DNA of 64,000 nt from Bacillus thuringiensis (GCF_022095615.2 NZ_CP155559.1:2787501-2851500), one strand, 5' to 3'; counted from the stretch's first letter, positions 1-9,568 are shown. Notes: generated by a model from the letters alone, not told the origin. Program-made: numbers and translations.

Positions 1-439
1 TATACGCGGAGAAAAACGGATGATCATGTGTCAGTTCCATTAGTTCATGTATTGCAATTACGTCTCCACTTGCTGCTAAATGTCTTTTCTCTTCATACTT
101 CTCGCCTAAAAATGGTAAACATATATACTTCAAATCTTCTTCTGAAATCGAATCGATTTTAGCATGAAACTGTGATAAATCCTGAAATTCTCCTTCATAC
201 AATAACTGAAGCAATGCTTTCCACGTATTATGCTCTTCAACAAACTGTAAGTGCTCTCTCATTTCTTCTGTTAATGATTGTCTAATTTCTTCCCATTCAC
301 TTTGAGACTTTTCAAGAGTATCGATTAATCTCTTATGAGTAATTGCTGCAATGCCTAGTGAACATTCGAAAAGTATCGAATACTTTATTTGAACGTTGTA
401 CGTTTCCCTCTTTCTACTCGTTACGTGAAAGACTTCCAT
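1..439 (-). CDS. Partial unknown protein, N-terminal 146 residues (possible ArsR-family regulator)
   Basis: Open on the minus strand from an ATG at 439 to the window edge, so the C-terminus is missing. A strong GGAGGGG ribosome binding site lies just upstream (about 444-450). The visible protein starts MEVFHVTSRKRETYNVQIKY and is acidic and helix-rich, with no signal peptide or membrane segment. Its opening resembles, from memory, large ArsR-type regulators of the B. cereus group that carry an extra N-terminal domain before the winged helix, but no helix-turn-helix is visible in the part present. The coding call is firm because frame and ribosome binding site agree; the function is a guess. 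It is divergent from the YjiH-type gene. Confidence 0.6.
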   Translation of the reverse strand, partial: MEVFHVTSRKRETYNVQIKYSILFECSLGIAAITHKRLIDTLEKSQSEWEEIRQSLTEEMREHLQFVEEHNTWKALLQLLYEGEFQDLSQFHAKIDSISEEDLKYICLPFLGEKYEEKRHLAASGDVIAIHELMELTHDHPFFSAY

Positions 440-603
440 TCCATCCCCTCCTTGTTTGTTATAAATTAAATTCTATTTTTATCGAATTATCCCTTCTAAT
501 TTTTTAGAATTCATAAAAATATAAATTGAAATACACTCATTCTAAATTAGGAAGAATAGGAGCTTTTTTATATACAAATAATAACTCTCAAGGAGTTGTT
601 GAG

Positions 604-1797
604 ATGCATTTCATATTAAATATGTTAGGGATTTTCGTTGTCATATTAATCGTTTTTCTATGTTCGCCTAATAAAAAACATATAAAATGGAGACCGATCG
701 TTATTCTAATCATATTGGAACTCTTTATTACATGGTTTATGTTAGGCACGAAGCTCGGCAGTATTATCATTAATAAAATTGCGTCATTTTTCAGTTGGCT
801 ACTGGCATGTGCGAATGAAGGAATTCGATTTGCATTTCCTTCAGCTATGGACAGTCCACACATTGATTTCTTCTTTAGTGCATTACTTCCTATCATTTTT
901 GTTATTACTTTTTTCGATATTTTATCTTATTTCGGAATCTTAACTTGGATTATTGATAAAGTAGGTGCAGTTATTTCAAAGATTTCTCGTTTGCCAAAGT
1001 TAGAAAGCTTCTTTTCCATTCAAATGATGTTTTTAGGAAATACGGAAGCACTTGCAGTTGTTCGTGATCAATTATCTGTTTTAAAAGAAAATCGTTTGCT
1101 GACTTTCGGAATTATGAGTATGAGTAGCGTCAGCGGATCCATTCTCGGTGCTTATTTATCAATGGTGCCGGCAACATATATTTTCAGCGCAATTCCATTA
1201 AACTGTATTAACGCATTAATTTTAGCCAATGTATTAAATCCTGTGGAAGTTTCGAAAGAAGAAGATGTCGTATATACACCTTCAAAACATGAAAAAAAGG
1301 ATTTCTTTTCTACTATTTCAAACAGTATGTTAGTCGGGATGAATATGGTTATCGTTATTTTAGCTATGGTAATTGGATATGTAGCTTTAACAGCATGTTT
1401 AAATGGGATTTTAGGATTTTTTATAACAGGTTTAACAATTCAAAAAATCTTCTCCATTATCTTTAGTCCTTTCGCTTTTTTACTCGGTTTATCGGGCAGT
1501 GATGCTATGTATGTAGCTGAACTAATGGGGATTAAAATAACGACGAATGAATTTGTTGCAATGATGGATTTAAAATCGAACCTAAAATCTTTACAACCAC
1601 ATACGATTGCGGTTGCGACGACATTTCTAGCTTCTTTTGCTAACTTTAGTACAGTAGGTATGATTTACGGAACTTACAATTCATTATTTGGCGGAGAAAA
1701 ATCATCCATAATCGGTAAAAATGTTTGGAAGCTTCTTGTTAGCGGAATGGCAGTTTCCTTATTAAGCGCTATGCTCGTTGGGCTTTTTGTATGGTAA
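604..1797 (+). CDS. YjiH family membrane protein with nucleoside-recognition (Gate) domain
   Basis: A 397-residue polytopic membrane protein with roughly nine or ten hydrophobic segments spread over its length. The central part around MMFLGNTEALAVVRDQL and the later SDAMYVAELMG stretch match the YjiH/Gate (nucleoside recognition) family; the transported or sensed ligand is unknown. I chose ATG 604 because AAGGAG at 590-595 precedes it by eight bases. A TTG at 526 is in frame but has no ribosome binding site and would add an unnatural polar extension. It is a single gene closed by a hairpin at 1812-1842 shared with proA. A role in nucleoside or amino-acid-linked transport is inferred from the family only. 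Confidence 0.8.
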   Translation: MHFILNMLGIFVVILIVFLCSPNKKHIKWRPIVILIILELFITWFMLGTKLGSIIINKIASFFSWLLACANEGIRFAFPSAMDSPHIDFFFSALLPIIFVITFFDILSYFGILTWIIDKVGAVISKISRLPKLESFFSIQMMFLGNTEALAVVRDQLSVLKENRLLTFGIMSMSSVSGSILGAYLSMVPATYIFSAIPLNCINALILANVLNPVEVSKEEDVVYTPSKHEKKDFFSTISNSMLVGMNMVIVILAMVIGYVALTACLNGILGFFITGLTIQKIFSIIFSPFAFLLGLSGSDAMYVAELMGIKITTNEFVAMMDLKSNLKSLQPHTIAVATTFLASFANFSTVGMIYGTYNSLFGGEKSSIIGKNVWKLLVSGMAVSLLSAMLVGLFVW

Positions 1798-1811
1798 ATA
1801 CTCTTTAAAAC

Positions 1812-1842
1812 AAAAGACACCCAAGCAAATTGAGTGTCTTTT
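1812..1842. terminator. Bidirectional terminator between yjiH-like gene and proA
   Basis: AAAAGACAC and GTGTCTTTT form a nine-base-pair stem with A and T runs on both sides. It lies between two convergent genes and can end both transcripts. Confidence 0.85.
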
Positions 1843-1846
1843 ATTA

Positions 1847-3091
1847 TTATCGAATCTGACCATTTCCACGAATCACATATTTTGTAGAAGTTAATGCAGG
1901 AAGTCCCATTGGTCCCCTTACGTGTAGTTTTTGTGTACTGATGCCAATTTCTGCGCCGAATCCGAATTCAGATCCATCAGTAAAACGAGTTGATGCATTA
2001 TGATACAGTGCAGCCGCATCAACAGATGTGAAGAACTTATTGACGTTTTCCTCATCCTCTGTAATAATCGCTTCAGAATGCATAGATCCATACGTATTTA
2101 TGTGATGAATTGCTTCTTCTATAGAAGAAACTACTTTAACTGCCAGCGTGAGTGATAAAAATTCTGTTTCCCAGTCTTCTTCTGAAGCAAGTACAATTGA
2201 AGAATCAATTGCCAGTGCTTTCTGATCACCACGTAATTCCACGCCTCTTTCCTTCAAAGAAGAAAACAGCTCGCTACCATATTGCTGCGCCCACTTCTCA
2301 TGAAGCACAATCGTTTCAATCGCATTACATACAGATGGACGCTGCGTTTTTGCATTAATAATAATATCAATTGCCATTTGTTTATTCGCTGTTTCATCAA
2401 TGAAAATATGACAATTTCCTGCACCTGTTTCAAGTACCGGAACAGACGCTTCTCTCACTACCGTATCAATTAATTGTTTGCCTCCTCTTGGAATAAGAAC
2501 GTCTAGATAATCATTCATTGTAAACAACTGCTTTGCACTATCCCGCGTTGTATCTTCTATAAGCTGTACACTTTCTGGAGGCAAGCTTGTTTCTTTGAGC
2601 GCTCGGTGAATAACGGCAACGATGGCTTTGTTAGAATTGATAGCAGAAGAACTACCACGTAAAATGACTGCGTTTCCTGTTTTCAAACAAATTGTAGCAG
2701 CATCTACTGTTACATTCGGCCTTGCCTCGTAAATCATTCCAACAACACCAAGTGGTACACGCATCTCCTGAATAGATAGTCCATTTGGTCGTTCCCATGC
2801 ACTTACACATTCTCCGACAGGATCACGTAAAGCAATTAGCTGCTTAATCCCCTCTGTCATATCAATGATACGCTGTTCAGTCAGCATAAGACGATCAAGA
2901 AGAGAATCGGAAAATCCTCTTGCCTTACCTTCTTCAATATCCCGTTTGTTTTCCTCTAAAATATAAGCTGTTTCTACTATTAGCCTTTCAGCAAGTGCAG
3001 CAAGTGCTTCGTTTTTTTGACTTGTAGATTTTAGTACAAGTTCTCTAGCAATTTCTTTCGCTTTTTTTCCCTTTGCCAACACTTCATTCAT
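1847..3091 (-). CDS. proA: Gamma-glutamyl phosphate reductase ProA
   Basis: Reduces gamma-glutamyl phosphate to glutamate-5-semialdehyde with NADPH, the second step of proline synthesis in the cytoplasm. The 414-residue length is typical. The aldehyde-dehydrogenase fold shows [15 protein letters not shown] near residues 118-132, the [11 protein letters not shown] cofactor stretch, and the catalytic cysteine in [10 protein letters not shown] at about residue 255. ATG 3091 follows AAAAAGGAGGAAATAAAA; a longer in-frame start at 3136 would run into proB. proB ends at 3121, so the genes are 29 bases apart and co-transcribed under the T-box leader upstream of proB. The shared hairpin at 1812-1842 ends the operon. 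Confidence 0.96.
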   Translation of the reverse strand: MNEVLAKGKKAKEIARELVLKSTSQKNEALAALAERLIVETAYILEENKRDIEEGKARGFSDSLLDRLMLTEQRIIDMTEGIKQLIALRDPVGECVSAWERPNGLSIQEMRVPLGVVGMIYEARPNVTVDAATICLKTGNAVILRGSSSAINSNKAIVAVIHRALKETSLPPESVQLIEDTTRDSAKQLFTMNDYLDVLIPRGGKQLIDTVVREASVPVLETGAGNCHIFIDETANKQMAIDIIINAKTQRPSVCNAIETIVLHEKWAQQYGSELFSSLKERGVELRGDQKALAIDSSIVLASEEDWETEFLSLTLAVKVVSSIEEAIHHINTYGSMHSEAIITEDEENVNKFFTSVDAAALYHNASTRFTDGSEFGFGAEIGISTQKLHVRGPMGLPALTSTKYVIRGNGQIR

Positions 3092-3120
3092 TTTTATTTC
3101 CTCCTTTTTGATCTCTATTC

Positions 3121-4224
3121 TTAAAATGAAACCCAATAATCCCTATGGATGACTTCATAACTATGCCTTTCGCCTCTTGCTTGAATATCTTGGCTTTGCA
3201 TACCTTTTAAATCTCTTAGTTCCTCTGCGCTATATGTGCATTGGCCTTTCCCTATTACGCGTCCTTGTTGCGTCATTACTTCTACGACTTCGCCAACTTT
3301 GAAAAATCCTGCCACATTCGTAACGCCAGCAGGAAGAAGACTCTTACCATGCTGAATGATAGCAGTAGCTGCTCCTGCGTCTATTTCAATTTGTCCGCTA
3401 ACAAGTGAATGTAAGGCGATCCATTGCTTGTTCATCTTCATTTCTTTTTGAGGAGCATTACCGATATACGTTCCATCACCTTTGCCCTTCAAAACATCTA
3501 CAAACTTCTCTTGTCCACGTCCTGTTCCAATAAATACACTCACACCAAGAGAAAGTGCCGTCTTCGCAGCATCGATTTTTGATTTCATACCGCCAGTCCC
3601 AAGTTTTGAACCAGCATCTCCAGCAAGTGAAACGATTTCTTCTGTAACTTCAGGAAGGAAATAATATTTTTTCGCATCCTCATTTTTCTGAGGATTTTTG
3701 TCATATAAACCATTCACATCCGTAAAAATCATAAGCATATCCGCCGAAACAAGCCCACTTACTAAAGCTGAAAGCATATCATTATCACCAAACGTTAGCT
3801 CCTCTAAAGAGATGGAATCATTTTCATTAATGATTGGAAGAGCAGAACGGTTTAGTAACTCTCCTAAAGTAGCGTAAGCGTTACTATATTGTTCTTTTCT
3901 AGAAAAATCACTTCTCGTCAGCAATAGTTGCGCAGTAACGATACCATATTTACGGAATTCTTCCGTGTACGCCTGCATTAACAAACTTTGTCCGACAGCC
4001 GCAGCTGCCTGTTTCCCTTTAATTGTTACAGGTCTACTAGGATACCCTAGAGCACAAAAACCTGCAGCGACGGCCCCAGATGTAATTAACAAAACTTCAT
4101 GCCCTTCTTCTTTCAGTCGAGCCAATGCGGCAACGTGATCTGAAAGCTGTTCTTTAGAAATGCCTCCGTGACTATCTGCCAAGGAACTGCTCCCAATCTT
4201 TACAACAATGCGTTGTTTTTTCAC
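3121..4224 (-). CDS. proB: Glutamate 5-kinase ProB
   Basis: Phosphorylates glutamate with ATP, the first committed step of proline synthesis. It is 367 residues long with an N-terminal amino-acid kinase domain ([43 protein letters not shown]) and a C-terminal PUA domain from about residue 275, as in B. subtilis ProB. The start is GTG 4224, preceded by GGGGGA seven bases away; an upstream in-frame ATG at 4251 lacks such a site. It is first in the proBA operon, and its leader carries a T-box, so expression should rise when tRNA-Pro is uncharged. Feedback inhibition by proline is usual for the family but cannot be read here. Confidence 0.96.
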   Translation of the reverse strand: MKKQRIVVKIGSSSLADSHGGISKEQLSDHVAALARLKEEGHEVLLITSGAVAAGFCALGYPSRPVTIKGKQAAAAVGQSLLMQAYTEEFRKYGIVTAQLLLTRSDFSRKEQYSNAYATLGELLNRSALPIINENDSISLEELTFGDNDMLSALVSGLVSADMLMIFTDVNGLYDKNPQKNEDAKKYYFLPEVTEEIVSLAGDAGSKLGTGGMKSKIDAAKTALSLGVSVFIGTGRGQEKFVDVLKGKGDGTYIGNAPQKEMKMNKQWIALHSLVSGQIEIDAGAATAIIQHGKSLLPAGVTNVAGFFKVGEVVEVMTQQGRVIGKGQCTYSAEELRDLKGMQSQDIQARGERHSYEVIHRDYWVSF

Positions 4225-4320
4225 TTTTATATCCCCCAAGTCTAAAATCAAAGTTTTTTATAAATTACACTTCTATTCTCATCAGTGCTGTACCTAGCCT
4301 ATTTAAGGGCAAAATAAAAA

Positions 4321-4562
4321 TGACCGCTTCGCCCTTAATAAAATAAAAAGGACGAAACGGTCATTGTTCCGCGGTACCACCTTAATTGATATACATAGAT
4401 ATCCACTTGGCGCCTATAACGCAGGCGAACGCCTAAACTTTCATTTAAGACTCAGGGATAGGTTCGATATATTCTATACGAGGAATCTTTCAGCCGGTGA
4501 ATTCCACTCTCTTTCGCAAGAAGACATATGTACTATTTCCCTTCAACGATTTTCGATCTGAT
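4321..4562 (-). promoter_or_regulatory. T-box riboswitch leader of proBA (proline-type)
   Basis: Read on the minus strand, the leader contains the invariant T-box sequence GGTGGTACCGCGG (4381-4369), followed by a G+C-rich terminator with arms at 4322-4338 and 4348-4362 and a T-rich tail. Upstream, an AGGGA...UCCCU stem brackets an unpaired GAACCU; the triplet CCU (plus-strand AGG at 4460-4462) is the likely specifier and reads proline, matching the downstream genes. Uncharged tRNA-Pro should stabilise the antiterminator and allow transcription of proB-proA. The T-box element and terminator are certain; the exact specifier register is inferred. Confidence 0.92.
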
Positions 4563-4570
4563 TTTTTTAT

Positions 4571-4600
4571 ATTATGCGATATAGTTCAATTTGGTGTCAA
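4571..4600 (-). promoter_or_regulatory. Promoter of the T-box-proBA operon
   Basis: On the minus strand TTGACA (4600-4595) is followed after 18 bases by CATAAT (4576-4571), a good sigma-A promoter placed just ahead of the T-box leader. Confidence 0.7.
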
Positions 4601-4836
4601 GTGGTATTTTTAAAAATAAATAGAGCCGCAAGTTATTTGTATGAAATTATTGTCCTAATGAATGAAAATACAAATCGATATAAGTCTAACACATATACTT
4701 AAATATAAAACCTCAAATTAAAGTGTATATATTTACATAATATCGAATATAATTGATTTTTATCTTTTACTGTTGCAAAAAGGAATATATTCTCTTAGAA
4801 TGTTTCTTTATATTACATAAAGATGTTATTGTTATT

Positions 4837-4865
4837 TTAAGATAGCAATTTCAAAATGATATAAT
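4837..4865 (+). promoter_or_regulatory. Likely promoter of proC
   Basis: A perfect TATAAT at 4860-4865 lies 17 bases after TTAAGA (4837-4842). The region 4604-4836 is A+T-rich with nothing else recognisable, so proC has its own promoter and is not under the T-box. Confidence 0.5.
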
Positions 4866-4895
4866 TTATTATAAAAGGAGCAAGATTAAGTTATT

Positions 4896-5714
4896 ATGGA
4901 TAAACAAATTGGATTTATCGGTTGCGGGAATATGGGAATGGCTATCATTGGCGGGATGCTAAACAAAAAGATAGTGTCTGCAAATAATATTATTTGTTCG
5001 GATTTAAACACTACGAATTTAAAACATGCTAACGAAAAATATAGGCTAACTACAACTACTGACAACAATGAAGTAGCTAAAAATGCTGATATTTTAATTT
5101 TATCAATTAAACCAGACTTATACGCATCAGTAATTAACGAAATAAAAGATGTGATAAAAAATGACGTTATTGTCGTAACGATCGCTGCTGGAAAAAACAT
5201 CAAAAGTACAGAGGATTCTTTTGATAAAAAGTTAAAAGTTGTACGAGTAATGCCTAATACCCCTGCTCTCGTTGGAGAAGGTATGTCTGCTTTATGCCCT
5301 AATGAAATGGTGACAGAAAAAGACTTAGAAGATGTGCTAAACATTTTCACTAGCTTTGGTCAAGCAGAAATCGTAAGCGAAAAATTAATGGACGTTGTAA
5401 CATCTGTAAGTGGTTCGTCGCCAGCATACGTATATATGATTATAGAAGCGATGGCAGATGCAGCTGTATTAGATGGTATGCCTAGAAATCAAGCATATAA
5501 ATTCGCTGCTCAAGCTGTGTTAGGCTCTGCAAAAATGGTACTAGAAACAGGCATTCATCCAGGTGAATTGAAAGATATGGTTTGTTCTCCTGGTGGAACA
5601 ACGATAGAAGCTGTAGCAACATTAGAGGAAAAAGGATTACGAACTGCAATTATTTCAGCAATGCAGCGCTGTACGCAAAAGTCTGTTGAACTGTCTGGTC
5701 AAACGAAAAAGTAA
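4896..5714 (+). CDS. proC: Pyrroline-5-carboxylate reductase ProC
   Basis: Reduces 1-pyrroline-5-carboxylate to proline with NAD(P)H, the last step of proline synthesis. The 272-residue protein begins with the Rossmann motif IGFIGCGNMGMAIIGG (residues 5-20). It continues with VVRVMPNTPALVGEGM near 110 and ends with the helical dimerisation domain, including the signature HPGELKDMVCSPGGTTIEAV. The start has AAAAGGAG upstream at 4873-4880, at a rather long 15-base distance, but no better ATG exists. It is divergent from proBA, so all three biosynthetic activities cluster here although only proBA has the T-box. Bacilli often hold several paralogues (proI/proG/proH), and which one this is cannot be told from sequence alone. 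Confidence 0.93.
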   Translation: MDKQIGFIGCGNMGMAIIGGMLNKKIVSANNIICSDLNTTNLKHANEKYRLTTTTDNNEVAKNADILILSIKPDLYASVINEIKDVIKNDVIVVTIAAGKNIKSTEDSFDKKLKVVRVMPNTPALVGEGMSALCPNEMVTEKDLEDVLNIFTSFGQAEIVSEKLMDVVTSVSGSSPAYVYMIIEAMADAAVLDGMPRNQAYKFAAQAVLGSAKMVLETGIHPGELKDMVCSPGGTTIEAVATLEEKGLRTAIISAMQRCTQKSVELSGQTKK

Positions 5715-5808
5715 AACGATAAAAGAGGTTACGTTAGCTATAAATTCACATGAGTTCAACTAGAAAATAGTGGATTACATACTCTCCGGTGTTCACTAAA
5801 TAATAAAT

Positions 5809-5838
5809 GGACAAACTCATAGATACTTGAGTTTGTCC
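5809..5838 (+). terminator. Terminator after proC
   Basis: GGACAAACTCA and TGAGTTTGTCC form a perfect 11-base-pair stem followed by GTTCTTTT. It lies between convergent proC and the RocB-like gene. Confidence 0.8.
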
Positions 5839-5915
5839 GTTCTTTTGATTATATTACAATAATTTTATTTATATCTTCTTTTGAGATTTTAGTTTTATCC
5901 CTTCCTTATTCCCTA

Positions 5916-7556
5916 CTATGATTGTGTAATTTTATTAGAAACTAATAATTTTTCAATGCATTTCGGTAACATATCTAATAGCGTTTCAAATGCGTAATTT
6001 ACATCTAAACGTTCTGTCCATTGATGTGCATCTTTTCCTACCGGCCCCATATTTAATACCGGAACGTCAAACTCTTCTAGATCCTGAAGTGGAATCGAAT
6101 AACCTTTATCCCATAATGGCATATTGTCTACAAGTGAACTCATTGAATCTAGTGGATTCTGTAAGCCCACATAGCTCAAATCTGAAATTCCTCCAAAATA
6201 GTTTTGGTTTTCAAATGTAATATTATGATTGTAGTGAGCATACTTTTCCATTTCTGCAACTACTTCTTTAATTAACGAGTTGTTGCGTGAACTTACTGCT
6301 GGATAATATGGCGGAGCAAAGAAAAGTACAATCATCGGAGCCTTTTCTTTACATAAAATAGCTAGTTTATCCACTAAATCAATTGTTACCGCACGATCAT
6401 CTTTATCTTCTCTATTTTTGATTATACTAGATTGAATATCATCTATTTTCTCTTGCCCATGTTGTTCAATTGCATAAGCGATAAGCTCTTCATACGTTAA
6501 TATATTTACTTTCATATTAGGCGGTATAAACGGATTATATTTAGAAAAACGATATGCTTGCTTCTCGTATGATTCTTCTATTTTCTCTGCTACTTTCGTT
6601 ACTTTTTGACGTAACAATGAAACGACATCTGTCATCGTTTTTTCCAGTAAAAACAAATTGAATAATGTGACTGCACGATGCGGAATTTGTACAGAATAAT
6701 CCTCCTTTAAATCACGTTGAAGTAAGTTAGTTGGGGGAGGACTTGCTTCTCCTTCTACAACATCACAAAGGTCCGTATTCAATTCTAATTCAGCCGTTAA
6801 TAAAGCAGCCATATAACTCCCATTTAAGCCTGCAAATGGTTCACCCACATGTGTTTCTTTACCATAGCAAAGAAATCCAGGTAACACTTTACCAATAGAA
6901 CCAGTATAAATATACTTATTTTGGTCACCAGGATGTCGTGAAAACATAGGCTCTGAATTTAATACCGTTTTATAATCCAAGTTATGTTCTCCTGCTAACT
7001 CTAGTAGTCTTGGAACAGCAGCCCTCATCCCTACAGAATTTACTTCTTCATCTGGAACGGCTAATAAAAGAACATTCCCGTCAAACCTTCCTTCACAGGC
7101 TTGCTCAATCATTGCCATTTGTAATGCGAGGCCGCATTTCATATCCATTGTTCCTCTGCCAAACAGCCAATCTCCTTGTTCTATATCTTCACGTACTTGA
7201 TCTGGTAATTCATCTTTATGAGAATAAAACATAGACGTTAACTTTTTAGGATTGAATGCATCTTCTTTCCACACTCCGTAATCTTGTACATCTACAACAT
7301 CAAAGTGACTAACTAGAATTACTGTATTTTTCGTACTATCGCTTTTCTTTACTAGGGCTGTAACAAAAAATCGTCCGTCCCCCGTCGGATTTTTTTGCAA
7401 ATGATGCGGGTTTTCTTTGAAGTACTGTAAATCAGATAATTGTTCCACAACAAAGTCTGGCAATATCACTTCAGCTTCTGTACCTGTAATACTAGGAATT
7501 TCAACAAGACTGCTTAATAATTGAATCAATTGTTTTTTTGATTGCCACTTTGACAT
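5916..7556 (-). CDS. rocB: M20-family peptidase, RocB-like (arginine utilisation)
   Basis: A 546-residue cytoplasmic zinc-dependent amidohydrolase of the M20/M25/M40 family. Metal-site motifs are visible: SHFDVVDV near residue 90, the GRGTMDMKCGLALQ stretch near 145, and DEEVNSVGMRAA near 180. The length and the large insert domain match RocB of Bacillus, whose role in arginine catabolism is genetic and not fully defined biochemically. ATG 7556 follows AGGGGGAT; a start eight codons earlier is less likely. It sits downstream of and collinear with an IclR regulator, and a permease remnant lies beyond, which suggests a former peptide or amino-acid utilisation cluster. No signal peptide is seen. 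Confidence 0.8.
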   Translation of the reverse strand: MSKWQSKKQLIQLLSSLVEIPSITGTEAEVILPDFVVEQLSDLQYFKENPHHLQKNPTGDGRFFVTALVKKSDSTKNTVILVSHFDVVDVQDYGVWKEDAFNPKKLTSMFYSHKDELPDQVREDIEQGDWLFGRGTMDMKCGLALQMAMIEQACEGRFDGNVLLLAVPDEEVNSVGMRAAVPRLLELAGEHNLDYKTVLNSEPMFSRHPGDQNKYIYTGSIGKVLPGFLCYGKETHVGEPFAGLNGSYMAALLTAELELNTDLCDVVEGEASPPPTNLLQRDLKEDYSVQIPHRAVTLFNLFLLEKTMTDVVSLLRQKVTKVAEKIEESYEKQAYRFSKYNPFIPPNMKVNILTYEELIAYAIEQHGQEKIDDIQSSIIKNREDKDDRAVTIDLVDKLAILCKEKAPMIVLFFAPPYYPAVSSRNNSLIKEVVAEMEKYAHYNHNITFENQNYFGGISDLSYVGLQNPLDSMSSLVDNMPLWDKGYSIPLQDLEEFDVPVLNMGPVGKDAHQWTERLDVNYAFETLLDMLPKCIEKLLVSNKITQS

Positions 7557-7631
7557 ATAAATCCCCCTATTTTTCCGCATTATGAAATTGAATTCCAGTA
7601 TATGAATAAAAAATGACGACAGTTATCAAAA

Positions 7632-8381
7632 TTATAGTTCTGATGTACTGCCGATTTTTATTGATATTTCATGAGCTGCTTGTTTTACCTTACTAATAAG
7701 AAAAGATAGTCGATCATCATTTATACGATGACTAATTAACCCAACACTTAATGCTCCTACTACTTTATGATTAAATCCGATAATAGGTGCAGCTACTGAA
7801 GCTGTCCCTTCTGTTTTTTCACCATAACTTACCGCATATCCTTCAGTTTTTATTTGCTTTATTTGATCTAAAAGAATGTGCTTTTGTTCTGGTAATGAAG
7901 AAAGTAAATGTTCTACAATATGTTCCATTTCATTCGTTTTCATATTGGCCAGCATCGTTTTATTTGCGGCACCAATTGAAAGTGGAATTTGTTCCCCTAA
8001 GTTATCAATAACTCGAATTTTTAAAGGGCTATCCATTCTTTCAATGATAATAGAATGTGTTCCATTTGGAATGTTCAAATAAACACTTTCTTTCACTTCA
8101 GAGGCTAACCGCTTCATCACTTCTCTTGCAACTGATCTGTAGTCTACTTTCTCCAGTTGACGTAATCCTATTTCCATCCACATTGGCCCAATTTTGTACT
8201 GTTTCGTTTCTGAAATTTGCATGACTAACCCATGCTCGATTAAAGAGTTAAGCAACCTATGTACTGTACTAACTGGGAGATGTGTTCTATCCGCAATATC
8301 AGAAATAGCCCAATACTCTTTTTCATTTGTAGAATTTAACAACTTTATAATACTTATCGCTCTATCAATGGACTGTACCAT
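7632..8381 (-). CDS. IclR family transcriptional regulator
   Basis: A 249-residue regulator with an N-terminal winged helix (residues 1-60; AISDIADRTHLPVSTVHRLLNSL is the recognition region) and a C-terminal IclR effector domain. The effector domain contains the typical SIGAANKTMLA and a late GVLISH-like segment near LSVGLISHRIND. Its effector is unknown. It precedes the RocB-like gene by about 75 bases on the same strand and was probably divergent from an amino-acid permease whose 5' part is now lost. That makes regulation of amino-acid or peptide use a reasonable inference. The start has GAGGTGAG upstream. Confidence 0.9.
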   Translation of the reverse strand: MVQSIDRAISIIKLLNSTNEKEYWAISDIADRTHLPVSTVHRLLNSLIEHGLVMQISETKQYKIGPMWMEIGLRQLEKVDYRSVAREVMKRLASEVKESVYLNIPNGTHSIIIERMDSPLKIRVIDNLGEQIPLSIGAANKTMLANMKTNEMEHIVEHLLSSLPEQKHILLDQIKQIKTEGYAVSYGEKTEGTASVAAPIIGFNHKVVGALSVGLISHRINDDRLSFLISKVKQAAHEISIKIGSTSEL

Positions 8382-8509
8382 AACTCACCTCAACTTGACT
8401 TGTAATATGCTAGTTCGCTCAATTACCTATCAATTTAACAAAAATTTGAAATGAAATCAATCTGTTTATTCAATTTTCTAAAAATAAAAATATACCACTG
8501 ATAATAATT

Positions 8510-8523
8510 TGTAAGCGCGAACA
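8510..8523. promoter_or_regulatory. Possible CcpA cre site
   Basis: TGTAAGCGCGAACA fits the catabolite-responsive-element consensus TGWNANCGNTNWCA with one mismatch. It lies about 130 bases upstream of the IclR gene, in the gap left by the permease deletion. The call rests on pattern match only. Confidence 0.35.
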
Positions 8524-8632
8524 AAAAAATATTGACTTTTCTTTTTTAATTACCTGAAAATTAAACTATGGCTGTAATTAAACTCCACTTAGGATTTGAA
8601 CTCCCCTCATAAAAACTATTATTTAAATAAAA

Positions 8633-8664
8633 ACTCTCCTTAAATAAAAAGAATTAAGGAGAGT
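8633..8664 (-). terminator. Terminator carried over with the desaturase remnant
   Basis: ACTCTCCTTAA and TTAAGGAGAGT form an 11-base-pair stem. It is the near twin of the hairpin after the intact desaturase at 11533-11565, showing that the duplicated block includes the terminator. Confidence 0.7.
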
Positions 8665-8682
8665 CTTTTATAAACGATAAAA

Positions 8683-8807
8683 TTATAGTTCAGATTTCAC
8701 CCGAACAGAAACATTATTTTTAATTATATTTTTGACTTCTTTAAAGCTAACAAAATTGTTACTTTTCTCATCCCAAAGACGGAAGCGAAGTGAACGTAAG
8801 CTTGTAA
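8683..8807 (-). pseudogene. 3' remnant of a second fatty-acid desaturase
   Basis: Read on the minus strand this encodes about 40 C-terminal residues (SLRSLRFRLWDEKSNNF, then SFKEVKNIIKNNVSVRVKSE and a stop). These are nearly the same as the last 40 residues of the desaturase at 11584-12615, differing by a few substitutions. The alignment at DNA level runs from about 8631, including the terminator, to about 8807 and then stops abruptly at the permease fragment. There is no start codon and no upstream part. It is a dead piece of a paralogue or a duplicated segment, not a gene. Confidence 0.85.
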
Positions 8808-8813
8808 AATGAA

Positions 8814-9269
8814 GTGGCTCCTGCCTTTCTAAAGAAATTCTCCTCACGAGGAATCCCTTTAAACGCTTTAATTATGACGATCGCTATTTCTGCTTTTTCT
8901 CTTTTGACGAGCGTTGTAACTGCCGAAACAGTTTACTTATGGTTAATTTCCATTTCTGGCGTCATAACTATCATTGTTTGGATGTCAATTTGTGTTTCTC
9001 AATTCTTTTTCCGTAAACATTATTTAGCCGAAGGTGGAAAATTACAAGACTTAACATTCAAAACTCCACTTTATCCTCTTGTACCTATTCTTGGCTTTGG
9101 ATTGTATGGCATTATATTAATTAGTCTTATCTTTATCCCTGAACAACGACTTGGAATCTATTGCACTGTACCGTTTATCATCTTTTGCTACACCTACAAT
9201 CACTTTAAAGTGAAGAAAAGAATTGCTACTAACACTCGTAGTGAAACTAAAATTATCGAGACTATGTAA
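8814..9269 (+). pseudogene. C-terminal fragment of an amino-acid permease
   Basis: The frame begins APAFLKKFSSRGIPLNALIM and holds four hydrophobic segments, then a polar C-terminal tail ending KIIETM. This is the last third (about 150 residues) of an APC-family permease such as RocE or GabP, which are normally near 460-480 residues. A GTG at 8814 opens the frame but has no ribosome binding site, and the homology evidently began upstream. The preceding bases instead match the end of a desaturase gene on the other strand. The natural stop and a terminator at 9284-9323 remain. It is almost certainly non-functional. The proximity of the RocB-like and IclR genes suggests the intact permease belonged with them. 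Confidence 0.85.
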
Positions 9270-9283
9270 TACTATACTTATAT

Positions 9284-9323
9284 AAAAGATCGCACATGGC
9301 TTTCATTTCATATGCGGTCTTTT
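9284..9323 (+). terminator. Terminator after permease remnant
   Basis: AAAAGATCGCACAT pairs with ATATGCGGTCTTTT with one mismatch and a wobble, followed by ATCAT. The stretch 9324-9568 behind it is A+T-rich and holds nothing I can support beyond a promoter-like TTTTGATATATTGAATATA near 9512-9530. Confidence 0.75.
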
Positions 9324-9568
9324 ATCATAGTCATTTGTTTTATTCCCTTTTCATTCATTACCTCATACGAGTCAGTATTACTATATACCTTTACTTGGAT
9401 TGCAAGTTCTTTGAAAAGTGATACCGATTTCCATAATGCGGTAAATACTACAATACTAGTAATTGGAATTTCCCACTTTTTATACGTTATTGATTTTCCT
9501 TACTGTTACTGTTTTGATATATTGAATATATATTGCTTAAAATTTTAAAAAGACAGGAGTTATCTACA

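Noticed and set aside
526..603. Longer N-terminus for the YjiH-type protein from TTG 526
   Set aside because: No ribosome binding site at 526, whereas AAGGAG at 590-595 serves ATG 604.
8814..9269. Treating the permease fragment as an intact small membrane transporter
   Set aside because: It aligns only with the C-terminal third of APC permeases, lacks a ribosome binding site and begins at a rearrangement breakpoint.
9312..9548. A 78-codon plus-strand frame behind the permease remnant
   Set aside because: Its ATG lies inside the terminator hairpin, there is no ribosome binding site, and the product looks like translated A+T-rich spacer.
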